In this document: positions 35,266-42,983 of the stretch, piece by piece | How the letters are laid out: each line of letters opens with the position of its first letter | Position numbering within the stretch: position 1 is the first letter of the stretch | NCBI RefSeq assembly: GCF_004124275.1 | Contig: NZ_CP027218.1 | Span: 6,164,501-6,228,500, forward strand | Source of the DNA: Pseudomonas sp. DTU12.3 | Lineage (GTDB): Bacteria; Pseudomonadota; Gammaproteobacteria; Pseudomonadales; Pseudomonadaceae | Length of the DNA stretch: 64,000 nucleotides | Reading direction: 5' to 3' | Made by a program: the position numbers and the translations under genes | Notes under the pieces: generated by a model | Told to the model about the DNA's origin: nothing | What the model saw: the letters and a program-made list of their open reading frames with translations, nothing else | Database searches by the model: none

Positions 35266-37164
35266 TCAAGCAGCAGAAACCCGCCGTTTCTCCGCCACCC
35301 AACTACGCCCATACAACAGCACAATCGCCACAATCGCTACCGCCTGCGCCGTCAACGAATACGCATCGGCATGAATCCCCAGCCAGTCGAACTCGAAGAA
35401 CGCCACCGGCCGCGTGCCGAAAATCCCCGCCTCCTGCAACGCCTTCACGCCATGCCCGGCAAACACCACCGACAGTGCACAGAGCAGCGCCGCGTTGATG
35501 CTGAAGAACAGCGTCAGCGGCAGTTTCGCCGACCCGCGCAGAATCACCCAGGCCAGACCGACCAGCAACACCAGCGCTGTCGCCCCGCCCGCCAGCACCG
35601 CGTCATGCCCGGCCGGGCCAGCCTGCAGCCAGAGGGTTTCGTAAAACAGGATCACTTCGAACAGTTCGCGATAGACCGAGAAGAACGCAAGAATCGCAAA
35701 CCCGAAACGCCCGCCACCGCCGACCAGGCTGCTCTTGATGTAATCCTGCCAGGCCGCCGCGTGACGACGATCATGCATCCACACACCGAGCCACAGCACC
35801 ATGACGCTGGCAAACAGCGCCGTCGCGCCTTCAAGCAATTCACGCTGCGAACCGCTGACGTCGATCACGTACGCGGCCAGCGCCCAGGTGCCGAGACCCG
35901 CCAGCAGCGCCAGGCCCCAACCGACGTTGACACTGCGCACCGCCGATTGCTGGCCGGTATTGCGCAGGAACGCGAGGATTGCCGCCAACACCAGAATCGC
36001 TTCGAGGCCTTCGCGCAGCAGAATCAGCAGACCGGAGATGTAGCTCAACGACCAGCTCAGGCCATCGCTGCCGAGCAAACCGGCAGACTCCTTGAGCTTG
36101 GCTTTGGCCGCGTCCAGACGCTGCTCGGCCTGCTCGACCGACAAACCGTCCTGCAACGACTGACGGTAAGCCATCAGCGATTTCTCAGTGTCTTTGCGCA
36201 CGTTGGCGTCGACGTTATCCAGCGAGCTTTCGACCAGTTCGAAACCTTCGAGATACGCCGCTACCGACAGGTCGTAGGCCTGATCGTGCTCGCCGGCGCG
36301 GTAGGCGGCCAGGCTCTTGTCGAGCGTCGCGGCGGTGTAGTCGAGCAACTGCGCCGGGCCACGCTTGACCTGCGGCGGTTGCGCACGCTGAGCGCGGAAA
36401 GTCGCTGCGGCTGGCACGCCTTCGGCAGCCAGCACTTCAGCCGGGGTCTGGCGTGCCAGATCGGCGAGGTTGTAAGTCTTCTCGGCTTTGGCGGCAGCGG
36501 CATCGGCGCTGAACCCGGCGATGTACGTCGCCAGATCCCAACGCTGGCGATCGTCGAGCTGATCGGCGAACGCCGGCATATCAGTGCCTTCGACACCTTG
36601 GCCGAGAGTGCTGTAGATCGCGTAAAGACTCAGGTGATCCATCCGGGCGGCATCACGCAGATTGGCCGGTGCCGGGGTCATGCCCAGACCTGCCGGACCG
36701 TCGCCGGCACCGCTGTCACCGTGGCACACCGAACAATTCTGCGCATACAGCGGTGCGCCGCGGGTCGGATCCGGGGTAATGATCGGCGCCTGACTGACTT
36801 CATACGCCACCGCCAGTTGCGCGCCCAGTTGCCGCGCCTGACGGGCGACTTCCGCACCGTCCTGCTTCGCCCCGATCGCCGCGCGCAAGGCACTGACGCC
36901 CTGCTCCAGCGCGGCCTGCTCAGGCTTGGCCGGCATGTCGGCGATCAGCCCTTGCAGCGCTTGAGTGAACTCCAGTTGCTCACGGTATTCGGAATCATCG
37001 ACGACTTTTCCAGCCTCGACCGTCGGCGGATAATCCGCGCTGATGTAATCGAGCAGGTGCAGCGCTTGCGGGGCGCCTTCCACGGTATCGGCCAGCAGGT
37101 TGAAGCTGCTCAGCGCGCACAACGGGAACACCAGCCAGGCCAGAAATCGGGACGAGGCAGTCAT
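35266..37164 (-). CDS. Cytochrome c-FTR1 fusion iron permease
   Basis: A 632-residue fusion. After a signal peptide (FLAWLVFPLCALSSFNLLA) comes a helical segment. Then a cytochrome c domain with CSVCH (about 143-147, in YAQNCSVCHGDSGAGDGPAG) and a likely Met ligand in EGTDMPAFADQL. A periplasmic helical stretch follows, and from about residue 375 an FTR1 domain with two REXXE iron motifs: REGLE (in LLREGLEAILVLAAI) and RELFE (in YRELFEVILFYETLW). FTR1 proteins move Fe3+ after oxidation of Fe2+; the heme may take the electron. It lacks a linked multicopper oxidase or EfeO/EfeB. A LysR regulator gene lies just upstream on the same strand. Confidence 0.9.
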   Translation of the reverse strand: MTASSRFLAWLVFPLCALSSFNLLADTVEGAPQALHLLDYISADYPPTVEAGKVVDDSEYREQLEFTQALQGLIADMPAKPEQAALEQGVSALRAAIGAKQDGAEVARQARQLGAQLAVAYEVSQAPIITPDPTRGAPLYAQNCSVCHGDSGAGDGPAGLGMTPAPANLRDAARMDHLSLYAIYSTLGQGVEGTDMPAFADQLDDRQRWDLATYIAGFSADAAAAKAEKTYNLADLARQTPAEVLAAEGVPAAATFRAQRAQPPQVKRGPAQLLDYTAATLDKSLAAYRAGEHDQAYDLSVAAYLEGFELVESSLDNVDANVRKDTEKSLMAYRQSLQDGLSVEQAEQRLDAAKAKLKESAGLLGSDGLSWSLSYISGLLILLREGLEAILVLAAILAFLRNTGQQSAVRSVNVGWGLALLAGLGTWALAAYVIDVSGSQRELLEGATALFASVMVLWLGVWMHDRRHAAAWQDYIKSSLVGGGGRFGFAILAFFSVYRELFEVILFYETLWLQAGPAGHDAVLAGGATALVLLVGLAWVILRGSAKLPLTLFFSINAALLCALSVVFAGHGVKALQEAGIFGTRPVAFFEFDWLGIHADAYSLTAQAVAIVAIVLLYGRSWVAEKRRVSAA

Positions 37165-37180
37165 GAACAGGTCTCAAAAG

Positions 37181-37220
37181 GAAATGCGAAGTTACATATT
37201 GTTCACTTCGCAGGCATTTC
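37181..37220. promoter_or_regulatory. Interrupted palindrome between the LysR gene and the FTR1 gene
   Basis: GAAATG-CGAAGT (37181-37192) faces ACTTCG-CAGG-CATTTC (37205-37220) across a 12-base AT-rich centre (TACATATTGTTC). It sits 17 bases upstream of the FTR1 ATG in a 75-base gap. It could be an operator for FTR1, or a hairpin ending the LysR message, since CCTTTT follows it on the minus strand. Confidence 0.45.
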
Positions 37221-37239
37221 CCTCAAGCTTTGTCGGCAT

Positions 37240-38139
37240 TTAGCGCAAAGGCGTCGCCATGTTGCGGTAGTGCTCGGTCATGAACTCGACAAAAACCTTC
37301 ACCTTCAGGGCGACATGCCGGGCGTGCGGATACAGTGCGTAATAGTGCCGCTGACCGAGGGTGAAGTTGGGCAGGATCTGCACCAATCGCCCACTCAACA
37401 AGTCGTCCTGCACCGTTGCCCGGGTGAACGCCGCGATGCCGACACCCGCCAGCGCGGCGGCGTGCAGCGAACTGATCGAATCGGTTTTGAACCGCCCCTG
37501 GGTTTTGACTGGTGTTATTACCCCCCGCGCGTCGCTCAGTTGCCAATCGTTGGCAGCGGCGAAGGCCAGCAATTGATGCCCGGCCAATTCACTTGCCTGG
37601 CGCACCAAGCCATGTCGGGCCACATAAGCCGGCGAGGCCACCAGCAACATCGGCGACACCGTCAGCAAGCGCGCGACCAAGGTCGAATCCTCAAGTGGCC
37701 CGCAAATGCGCAGCGCTACATCGAAGCCTTCGGCGATCAGATCGACGAAGCGGTCATCGCAGGACAAGTCGACTTCAATCTCGGGATAGCGCTGCTGAAA
37801 CGCCGGCAACCAGTTCGCCAACTCGAGCGTACCGATCACCATCGGCGCGCTGATGCGCAAAACGCCGCTGGGGCTTTCATGGGTTTGCCCGACTGCCACG
37901 GCGGCTTGGTCGAGGCGGTCAATGATGTCCACACACGCGAGGTAATACTGCTGCCCGGCCGTGGTCAGGCTGAAGCGGCGGGTATTGCGATTGATCAGGC
38001 GTGTGCCGAGTGCGGTTTCCAGTTGCTGCAACTGCCGGGAGATGGTCGAGTGCGTGGTGTCGAGGCGTTCGGCGGCGGCGCTGAATCCACGGCACTCGAC
38101 GATGCAACGGAACGCACGCATGGCCATCAGTTGATTCAT
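37240..38139 (-). CDS. LysR-family transcriptional regulator
   Basis: A 299-residue LysR regulator. The N-terminal winged helix MNQLMAMRAFRCIVECRGFS with LDTTHSTISRQLQQLETALG (recognition helix about 28-47) is followed by RLINRNTRRFSLTTAGQQYY, and a periplasmic-binding-like effector domain starts near residue 90. The ATG at 38139 fits family starts; the frame runs 35 codons further without conservation. It reads towards the FTR1 gene, 75 bases away, so it may be read through into it, although LysR genes more often control a divergent gene. Divergent here is the lipoprotein cluster. Confidence 0.88.
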   Translation of the reverse strand: MNQLMAMRAFRCIVECRGFSAAAERLDTTHSTISRQLQQLETALGTRLINRNTRRFSLTTAGQQYYLACVDIIDRLDQAAVAVGQTHESPSGVLRISAPMVIGTLELANWLPAFQQRYPEIEVDLSCDDRFVDLIAEGFDVALRICGPLEDSTLVARLLTVSPMLLVASPAYVARHGLVRQASELAGHQLLAFAAANDWQLSDARGVITPVKTQGRFKTDSISSLHAAALAGVGIAAFTRATVQDDLLSGRLVQILPNFTLGQRHYYALYPHARHVALKVKVFVEFMTEHYRNMATPLR

Positions 38140-38262
38140 CGGGGCACCGGATTGAGTTGAGCGGCGAGGCCGCAAGCCTAACGCAAACCATGAGGGCATG
38201 GCACCTGACAGGCCGAGCATACGTTGTGTAAAACAGCCAAGCACATTGCCAGCACTGATCCA

Positions 38263-38268
38263 TATAAT
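38263..38268 (+). promoter_or_regulatory. Candidate -10 box for the lipoprotein cluster
   Basis: TATAAT matches the sigma-70 -10 consensus exactly, 43 bases before the first ATG of the cluster. No good -35 at 17 bases is seen. Confidence 0.4.
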
Positions 38269-38311
38269 GCGTCACGTCAACCCCTTTGCGCCCAAGGAAG
38301 AAGCCACCGTC

Positions 38312-39700
38312 ATGCGTCACTGCCTACTGTTGACTGCGCTGCTCAGTGTCATTGTGCAGCTCAATGGATGCGCCGCCTTCCGCGATTACGACTTGGAAAT
38401 GCAGCAAACCACCGATCAACTGATGATGGGCAATGTCGATGGCGCGCTGTACCTGATCGAGTGGAACAACCCGTGGGAATCCAAGGATCTGCTCTATTAC
38501 TTCGAAAAAGGCGCAGTCCTCAGCGTCGGCAACTTGCTGCCCGAAAGCCAGATGGCCTGGCGCAGTGCTGACCAGATGATCGTCCAGCGCGAAGACGCCG
38601 TGTCGTCCGCACCGATGAAATTCCTCGGTCAATTAGGCCGGGAACTGGGCGTCATGCTGGTCAATGACAAGCTGCAGCGCTACAACGGTTATGACTACGA
38701 AAAGGTCATGCTGACCACACAGATGGCCCTCAACCAATTGTCCGTCGACGACTTCGAAGGCGCTCGCACCGATATCAAAAAAACCCACGAACGCGAAGCA
38801 CTGATCGCCCGCGAGCGCGAGCGCCAGTACGAAGAGGTCGAAGAACAAGCCAAGGCTCAGGGCATCAAGGTGCAATACAAGGATCTGCGCGGCTACCCGG
38901 TGACCCTCCTCGATGCGCCTTCGGTCATCGAGTTGAAGAACGGTTATCAGAGTGCGTTCAGCCATTATCTGGCCGGTTTCACCTATGAGGCCTTGGGCGA
39001 GCGCGATTTGGCTGCGCCCGGTTATCGGCAAGCCATCGAACTGCGCCCCAACGTGCCTTTTCTCGAGCAAGCGTTGCGCGATCTCGACAAGCCGCCAGCG
39101 AAGGCTGACGAAAGCGACGTGTTGATCGTGGTGCAAAGCGGCCTGGCCCCTGCCCGCGCATCGGTCAAAGTGCTGATTCCGGTGCAGCTCAATGAAAACC
39201 TGGTCATCGAGGCGCCGATTTCCTTCCCGGTGATGGTGCCGGATACGGTCACGCCGTTTTTCGACTCGATCAAGGTCGATGCGCGCAAACGACCCTTGAG
39301 CCTCATCAACAGCGTGACCGACATGGCGACGCGCACCTTGCGTGATGACATGCCCGATATCATTGGATCGGCGAGGTTCCGCGCCAACCTGGATGCCGTC
39401 GCCCAGGCCGATTACAACAGCCAGAACCCCACCAAGGCCTCACTGGTCGTGACCCGCAAAGATCCGCTCGAAGAGGCTGACACCCGCACCTGGCGCACCT
39501 TGCCCGATAAAACCCTGGTAGCGCGGCTACGCCTGAAAAAGGGCAAGCACACGATCAACGTACCCAACTCCACCGGTACGCTGACCGTACGCATTGATCG
39601 TGATCACCAGGTCATCAACCTGCGGGCATTCGGCGACCGGTTATTTATCATCGGCACGGCTTACGTGGCGTCGACGGAACCAGCACCGGGCTTGAAATAG
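38312..39700 (+). CDS. COG3014-type outer-membrane lipoprotein with TPR-like helices
   Basis: A 462-residue lipoprotein. Signal peptide MRHCLLLTALLSVIVQ with lipobox LNGC (Cys at about 20), then a helical part rich in TPR-like pairs (YLIEWNNPWESKDLLYYFEK; KNGYQSAFSHYLAGFTYEAL; GYRQAIELRPNVPFLEQAL) and a C-terminal beta-rich region (LVARLRLKKGKHTINVPN). Proteins of this group stand near ycfL and lpoB in several gammaproteobacteria. The function is unknown. The ATG at 38312 is chosen for the lipoprotein signal; a longer start lacks one. It is divergent from the LysR gene and first in a four-gene run. Confidence 0.82.
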   Translation: MRHCLLLTALLSVIVQLNGCAAFRDYDLEMQQTTDQLMMGNVDGALYLIEWNNPWESKDLLYYFEKGAVLSVGNLLPESQMAWRSADQMIVQREDAVSSAPMKFLGQLGRELGVMLVNDKLQRYNGYDYEKVMLTTQMALNQLSVDDFEGARTDIKKTHEREALIARERERQYEEVEEQAKAQGIKVQYKDLRGYPVTLLDAPSVIELKNGYQSAFSHYLAGFTYEALGERDLAAPGYRQAIELRPNVPFLEQALRDLDKPPAKADESDVLIVVQSGLAPARASVKVLIPVQLNENLVIEAPISFPVMVPDTVTPFFDSIKVDARKRPLSLINSVTDMATRTLRDDMPDIIGSARFRANLDAVAQADYNSQNPTKASLVVTRKDPLEEADTRTWRTLPDKTLVARLRLKKGKHTINVPNSTGTLTVRIDRDHQVINLRAFGDRLFIIGTAYVASTEPAPGLK

Positions 39701-39804
39701 ACATGCGTTGGCGCTTGAAGAAAATCAGGCAGACCGTCAATCTGCCGAGCATCGGCGCGCGCCCTGTCGCCCGCCCCGGACAACCTGAAGAACGGAGTCT
39801 TTGC

Positions 39805-40185
39805 ATGCGCTTCAAATTCGTCGCGATTAGCGTCTTGGCCCTGTTGGCCAGCGGCTGCGCAACGCCGCCCCCGCTGCTGCCCGCACCGGGCAGCGCCGCG
39901 AGCAAAGTCGTGGCCATGGGTGAGCTGAAAAATATCGCGATCGGCAACATGCGCGTCGCCCGCGAAAACGGTTTCATGACCGTCGGCGTCCAGTTGAGCA
40001 ACACCGACAAGCGCAACAAGACCTTCTATTACCGCTTCGCCTGGCTCGGCGCGGAAGGCTTTCCGGTTGCCGACGAAGAAGTCTGGAAACCCCAACTGAT
40101 CTACGGCGGACAGAACAGCTTCCTCCAGAGCATCGCCCCAACGCCAAAAGCCGTGGACTTCCGTCTGGAACTGCAGACGCCTTGA
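39805..40185 (+). CDS. ycfL: YcfL-family lipoprotein
   Basis: A 126-residue lipoprotein of the DUF1425/YcfL family: signal MRFKFVAISVLALLASGC (lipobox ASGC, Cys at 18), then IAIGNMRVARENGFMTVGVQ, a single beta-sandwich with FYYRFAWLGAEGFPV. The acceptance of the ATG at 39805 rests on GAACGGAGTC nearby and the lipoprotein signal. In E. coli ycfL is next to lpoB, as here (gap 35 bases). No function is proved for YcfL. Confidence 0.85.
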   Translation: MRFKFVAISVLALLASGCATPPPLLPAPGSAASKVVAMGELKNIAIGNMRVARENGFMTVGVQLSNTDKRNKTFYYRFAWLGAEGFPVADEEVWKPQLIYGGQNSFLQSIAPTPKAVDFRLELQTP

Positions 40186-40220
40186 GCCCGATACCCCCTT
40201 CCGTTCCAGAGAGCATTGCC

Positions 40221-40808
40221 ATGTTTGCACGCGTTTCCTGCCTCGCCGTTTTCGCCCTGCTGGCCTCCGGATGCGTCGACAATTCGCCGACCCTGGGCAG
40301 CGGCAACATAAGCTACGGCGACCCGAAAGCGGTTGAAACCGTCACCAACGAATTCGGCTCCACCGACCTGCAGATGATCGCCGAGTCGATGACCCGGTCG
40401 CTGGCTCAGTCAGGGGTTCTGCAAGGGCGTCCGGTGGTTCAGGTCTACGACGTGATGAACAAGACCAGCGAGTACATCGACACTCGCGAGATCACCACCA
40501 GCATCAAGACCCAACTGATGAAGACCGGTGTCGCGCGCTTTGCCAGCGACAACACGGCGATGCAGAGCCAGATTGACCACCTCAAGCTGCAAAACCAGAG
40601 TGGCCTGTACAAGAAGAGCACCGTGGCCAAGACTGGCAACATGATCGCGGCGAAATACCGTCTTGAAGGTTCGATCAGCTCGATCGTCAAGCGCAGCAGC
40701 GATTACAAGGACGTCTTCTACAAATTCAGCCTGCAACTGATCGATGTCGAGAGCGGTCTGGCCGAATGGATGGACGAAAAAGAAATCCGCAAAACCACGG
40801 AGCGTTAA
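40221..40808 (+). CDS. lpoB: Penicillin-binding protein activator LpoB
   Basis: A 195-residue lipoprotein of the LpoB/YcfM family. Signal MFARVSCLAVFALLASGC (Cys at 18), then a CsgG-like alpha/beta fold with FGSTDLQMIAESMTRSL, RPVVQVYDVMNKTSEYIDTR, KYRLEGSISSIVKRSS and the diagnostic GLAEWMDEKEIRKTTER end. In E. coli, outer-membrane LpoB reaches through the wall to switch on PBP1b. The long proline-rich linker of E. coli LpoB is not seen here. P. aeruginosa is reported to use a different protein, LpoP, for PBP1b, so the partner of this LpoB is uncertain. The stop is 3 bases before the next gene. Confidence 0.85.
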   Translation: MFARVSCLAVFALLASGCVDNSPTLGSGNISYGDPKAVETVTNEFGSTDLQMIAESMTRSLAQSGVLQGRPVVQVYDVMNKTSEYIDTREITTSIKTQLMKTGVARFASDNTAMQSQIDHLKLQNQSGLYKKSTVAKTGNMIAAKYRLEGSISSIVKRSSDYKDVFYKFSLQLIDVESGLAEWMDEKEIRKTTER

Positions 40809-40811
40809 TCG

Positions 40812-41555
40812 ATGCGCACATGGATTGGCATGATCGCTATGGCTTGCGCGTTCAGCGTGCAGGCGGCGTCGAAAGTCGCCGTCGCCGACCTCGCGTACGA
40901 AGCGCGCGTGGAGCAATACATCCACACTATTTCGGCGCAGAGCGATCATCAGGAGAGCTATTACGGCGCCAGCGGTTCGTCCAGCCATGAAGAATACGAG
41001 ACGCGCAACAGCTACATCGAACAGACCGAGCTGCGCCGGTTCACCGGCGACATCAAGGGCGAAATGCTCCGCACCGGCATGTTCCAGCTGGTGCAGGGCA
41101 AGCCGTACACCGCGTCGTCCAAGGGTGACATCTACGACGTGATCCAGCGGATCAAGGCTGGCAGCTTCAAGGGCGCCGACTATGTGCTGTTCGGCACGGT
41201 CTCCGACATCGACTTCACCCAGGACATGAACGAGCTGGCGAACACCGACAGCTATTCGGCGGTGCTGGCGCTGACCCTGGTCGCCGATTTCAGCCTGATC
41301 AATACCAGGACGTACGAAATCATCTCGGCCTTCACCGCGATGGGTGAAGCGCAGGACACCAAACTGGTGAACGGTCGGGATATCCATGTATCGCTGAACC
41401 GCCCACGGGTGGTCCGTGATGTGTCGAAGGCGTTGGGTGAGGATGTCGCAGGGCAATTGAGCCAGCAACTCGGTAGCGGCGGTTACGAGCCATCGCGCGA
41501 GCCGGCTCAGCACAACAATCTGCCGGCGGATACACCACCCGTGATTCTGCGCTGA
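40812..41555 (+). CDS. CsgG/LpoB-like secreted protein of the lpoB cluster
   Basis: A 247-residue protein with a cleavable signal (MRTWIGMIAMACAFSVQAAS; no lipobox). The mature part starts KVAVADLAYEARVEQYIHTI, with a polar Ser/Tyr/Glu-rich segment, then RRFTGDIKGEMLRTGMFQLV, GADYVLFGTVSDIDF and LALTLVADFSLINTRTYEII. The order of strands is that of CsgG and LpoB, so it is likely a paralogue of the preceding LpoB that is soluble in the periplasm. The start, 3 bases after the lpoB stop, implies coupling. The cluster ends with the terminator at 41572. Confidence 0.75.
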   Translation: MRTWIGMIAMACAFSVQAASKVAVADLAYEARVEQYIHTISAQSDHQESYYGASGSSSHEEYETRNSYIEQTELRRFTGDIKGEMLRTGMFQLVQGKPYTASSKGDIYDVIQRIKAGSFKGADYVLFGTVSDIDFTQDMNELANTDSYSAVLALTLVADFSLINTRTYEIISAFTAMGEAQDTKLVNGRDIHVSLNRPRVVRDVSKALGEDVAGQLSQQLGSGGYEPSREPAQHNNLPADTPPVILR

Positions 41556-41571
41556 GTAAATCGCAGGCCAT

Positions 41572-41604
41572 AAAAAAGGCGACCTTTGTAGGTCGCCTTT
41601 TTTT
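41572..41604. terminator. Bidirectional terminator after the lpoB cluster
   Basis: An A run, stem GGCGACC-TTTGTA-GGTCGCC and a T run (41572-41604), between the convergent CsgG-like and LysE-family genes. Confidence 0.92.
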
Positions 41605-41615
41605 GTCTGTGCGAT

Positions 41616-42248
41616 TTATGCGGCGGCTTTACGCAAGGTAGCCATAAACGCCGCAGCGCCGATGAACAGCCCGGCAAACGTGCGGTTCATGCGCTTCTGC
41701 TGCTTCGGTGTGCGCAGCAAACGCAGCACCTTCGACGCCAGCCCGGTGTAGCCCGCCATGACGATCAGATCGACACAGACCATCGTCACGCCGATCACCA
41801 CATACTGAATCAGCAGCGGCGCGTGCGGATTGATGAACTGCGGCAGTACCGCCAGCATGAATACCAGCGCCTTGGGGTTGCTGATATTCACCAAAAAGCC
41901 ACGAAACACCAGCGCCAGCGGTTTGCCGATGGGCCGTACGGCCGCGTCATCGCTCATGTCCATGGGCAGCGCACGCCACTGTTTGATGGCGAGATAGATC
42001 AGGTAGGCGACACCAAACCACTTGATTGCATGGAAAGCCGTGGCCGACGCCGTAAGAATCGCGCCAACGCCGGCGCCGACAATCGCGATCTGCACGGCCA
42101 GACCGATCTGCAGGCCGAGGGCGTTCCAGTAACCGCGCCAGAAACCGTATTGCAGACCGCTGGACATCGACGCAATGGCGCCAGCACCCGGGGAAAGACT
42201 GATCACCCAGCAGGCAGCGAAAAACGCCAGCCATGTTTGAAGCTCCAT
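41616..42248 (-). CDS. LysE/RhtB-family amino-acid exporter
   Basis: A 210-residue exporter with about six membrane segments. The N-terminal LysE signature LSPGAGAIASMSSGLQYGFW (about 18-37) and FLVNISNPKALVFMLAVLPQ (about 111-130) are clear. Such proteins export homoserine, threonine or related amino acids; the cargo here is not known. The ATG at 42248 begins a membrane segment (MELQTWLAFFAACWVISLSP). Its upstream side is a REP pair. Confidence 0.88.
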   Translation of the reverse strand: MELQTWLAFFAACWVISLSPGAGAIASMSSGLQYGFWRGYWNALGLQIGLAVQIAIVGAGVGAILTASATAFHAIKWFGVAYLIYLAIKQWRALPMDMSDDAAVRPIGKPLALVFRGFLVNISNPKALVFMLAVLPQFINPHAPLLIQYVVIGVTMVCVDLIVMAGYTGLASKVLRLLRTPKQQKRMNRTFAGLFIGAAAFMATLRKAAA

Positions 42249-42308
42249 CGCACACCTCGACTCATGCTGTAACAAGTCGTCAAAGCTAATGCTGTTTGGG
42301 GCTAAAAG

Positions 42309-42389
42309 CAAAAGATCGCAGCCTGCGGCAGCTCCTACATGAGAATGCGATCCCTGTAGGAGCTGCCGCAGGCCGCGATCTTTTGATCT
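42309..42389. repeat. REP pair, GTAGGAGCTGCCGCAGGCTGCGATC family
   Basis: AAAAGATCGCAGCCTGCGGC (42310 on) with CAGCTCCTACA, mirrored by CTGTAGGAGCTGCCGCAGGC (42355 on) ending CGATCTTTTGATC. It lies between the MscS gene end and the exporter gene start. Confidence 0.88.
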
Positions 42390-42401
42390 TGCTTTGAAAA
42401 T

Positions 42402-42983
42402 CTACTTCTCAAACCCGCTCGACGGAAAAACATCGGACCCACGCCAACGCCGCACCGAGCGCTGGAAAAACAGACTATTGGGCACTTGCACCATCGCACT
42501 GCCAGTCCCCAATTCTTCAGCCTCGATCAACGTCGTGTACAGAAGATTGATCGCCACCACTCGCCCCTTCACCCCAGGCTTGTCCGTGGTGTCCACCAGC
42601 TCGACGATATCGCCCAGCCGAAACGGCCCGACCGTGAAGATCAAAATCGCGCAGAGCAGGTTCGACAGCACACTCCACATCGCGAAGAACGCGACCGCCG
42701 CCACCGCAACGAACCCCGACAGTGCCGTCCACAACACCGTGGCCGAGACACCGAGACGCTCCAGTACGAAAATCAGCGCACTGCCCATGATCAGCCAGCG
42801 CAATACGCCACGCAGTGGCATCAGCAGTTGCGGCGGAAACGGATAACGCTCGCCCAGTCGGGTCAGGCCCTTGGCCACAAAGCGTTGGGCAAGATAACCG
42901 GCCAGCAGGATCAGCAGAATCTGTACGCCAAACCAGATCGGCTCGACCCACTCCGCCGGCAGCGGCAGCTTGAACGCGTCCAT
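42402..42983 (-). CDS. Small MscS-type mechanosensitive channel
   Basis: A 193-residue channel protein: two or three membrane segments (IWFGVQILLILLAGYLA; VLRWLIMGSALIFVLERLG), the pore-lining helix region ALSGFVAVAAVAFFAMWSVL (about 84-103) and the beta domain FTVGPFRLGDIVELVD (about 115-130). It ends soon after, lacking the large cytoplasmic alpha/beta domain of E. coli MscS (286 residues), as in many short pseudomonad paralogues. It would vent solutes on osmotic downshift. The start overlaps the ABC-F stop (TGATG), so the pair is coupled. Confidence 0.88.
   Translation of the reverse strand: MDAFKLPLPAEWVEPIWFGVQILLILLAGYLAQRFVAKGLTRLGERYPFPPQLLMPLRGVLRWLIMGSALIFVLERLGVSATVLWTALSGFVAVAAVAFFAMWSVLSNLLCAILIFTVGPFRLGDIVELVDTTDKPGVKGRVVAINLLYTTLIEAEELGTGSAMVQVPNSLFFQRSVRRWRGSDVFPSSGFEK

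Noticed and set aside
35371..38160. A 929-codon plus-strand open frame across the FTR1 and LysR genes
   Set aside because: It is antisense to two well-supported genes, its peptide is rich in Gln, Arg and His without any domain, and such long shadows are expected at this GC content.
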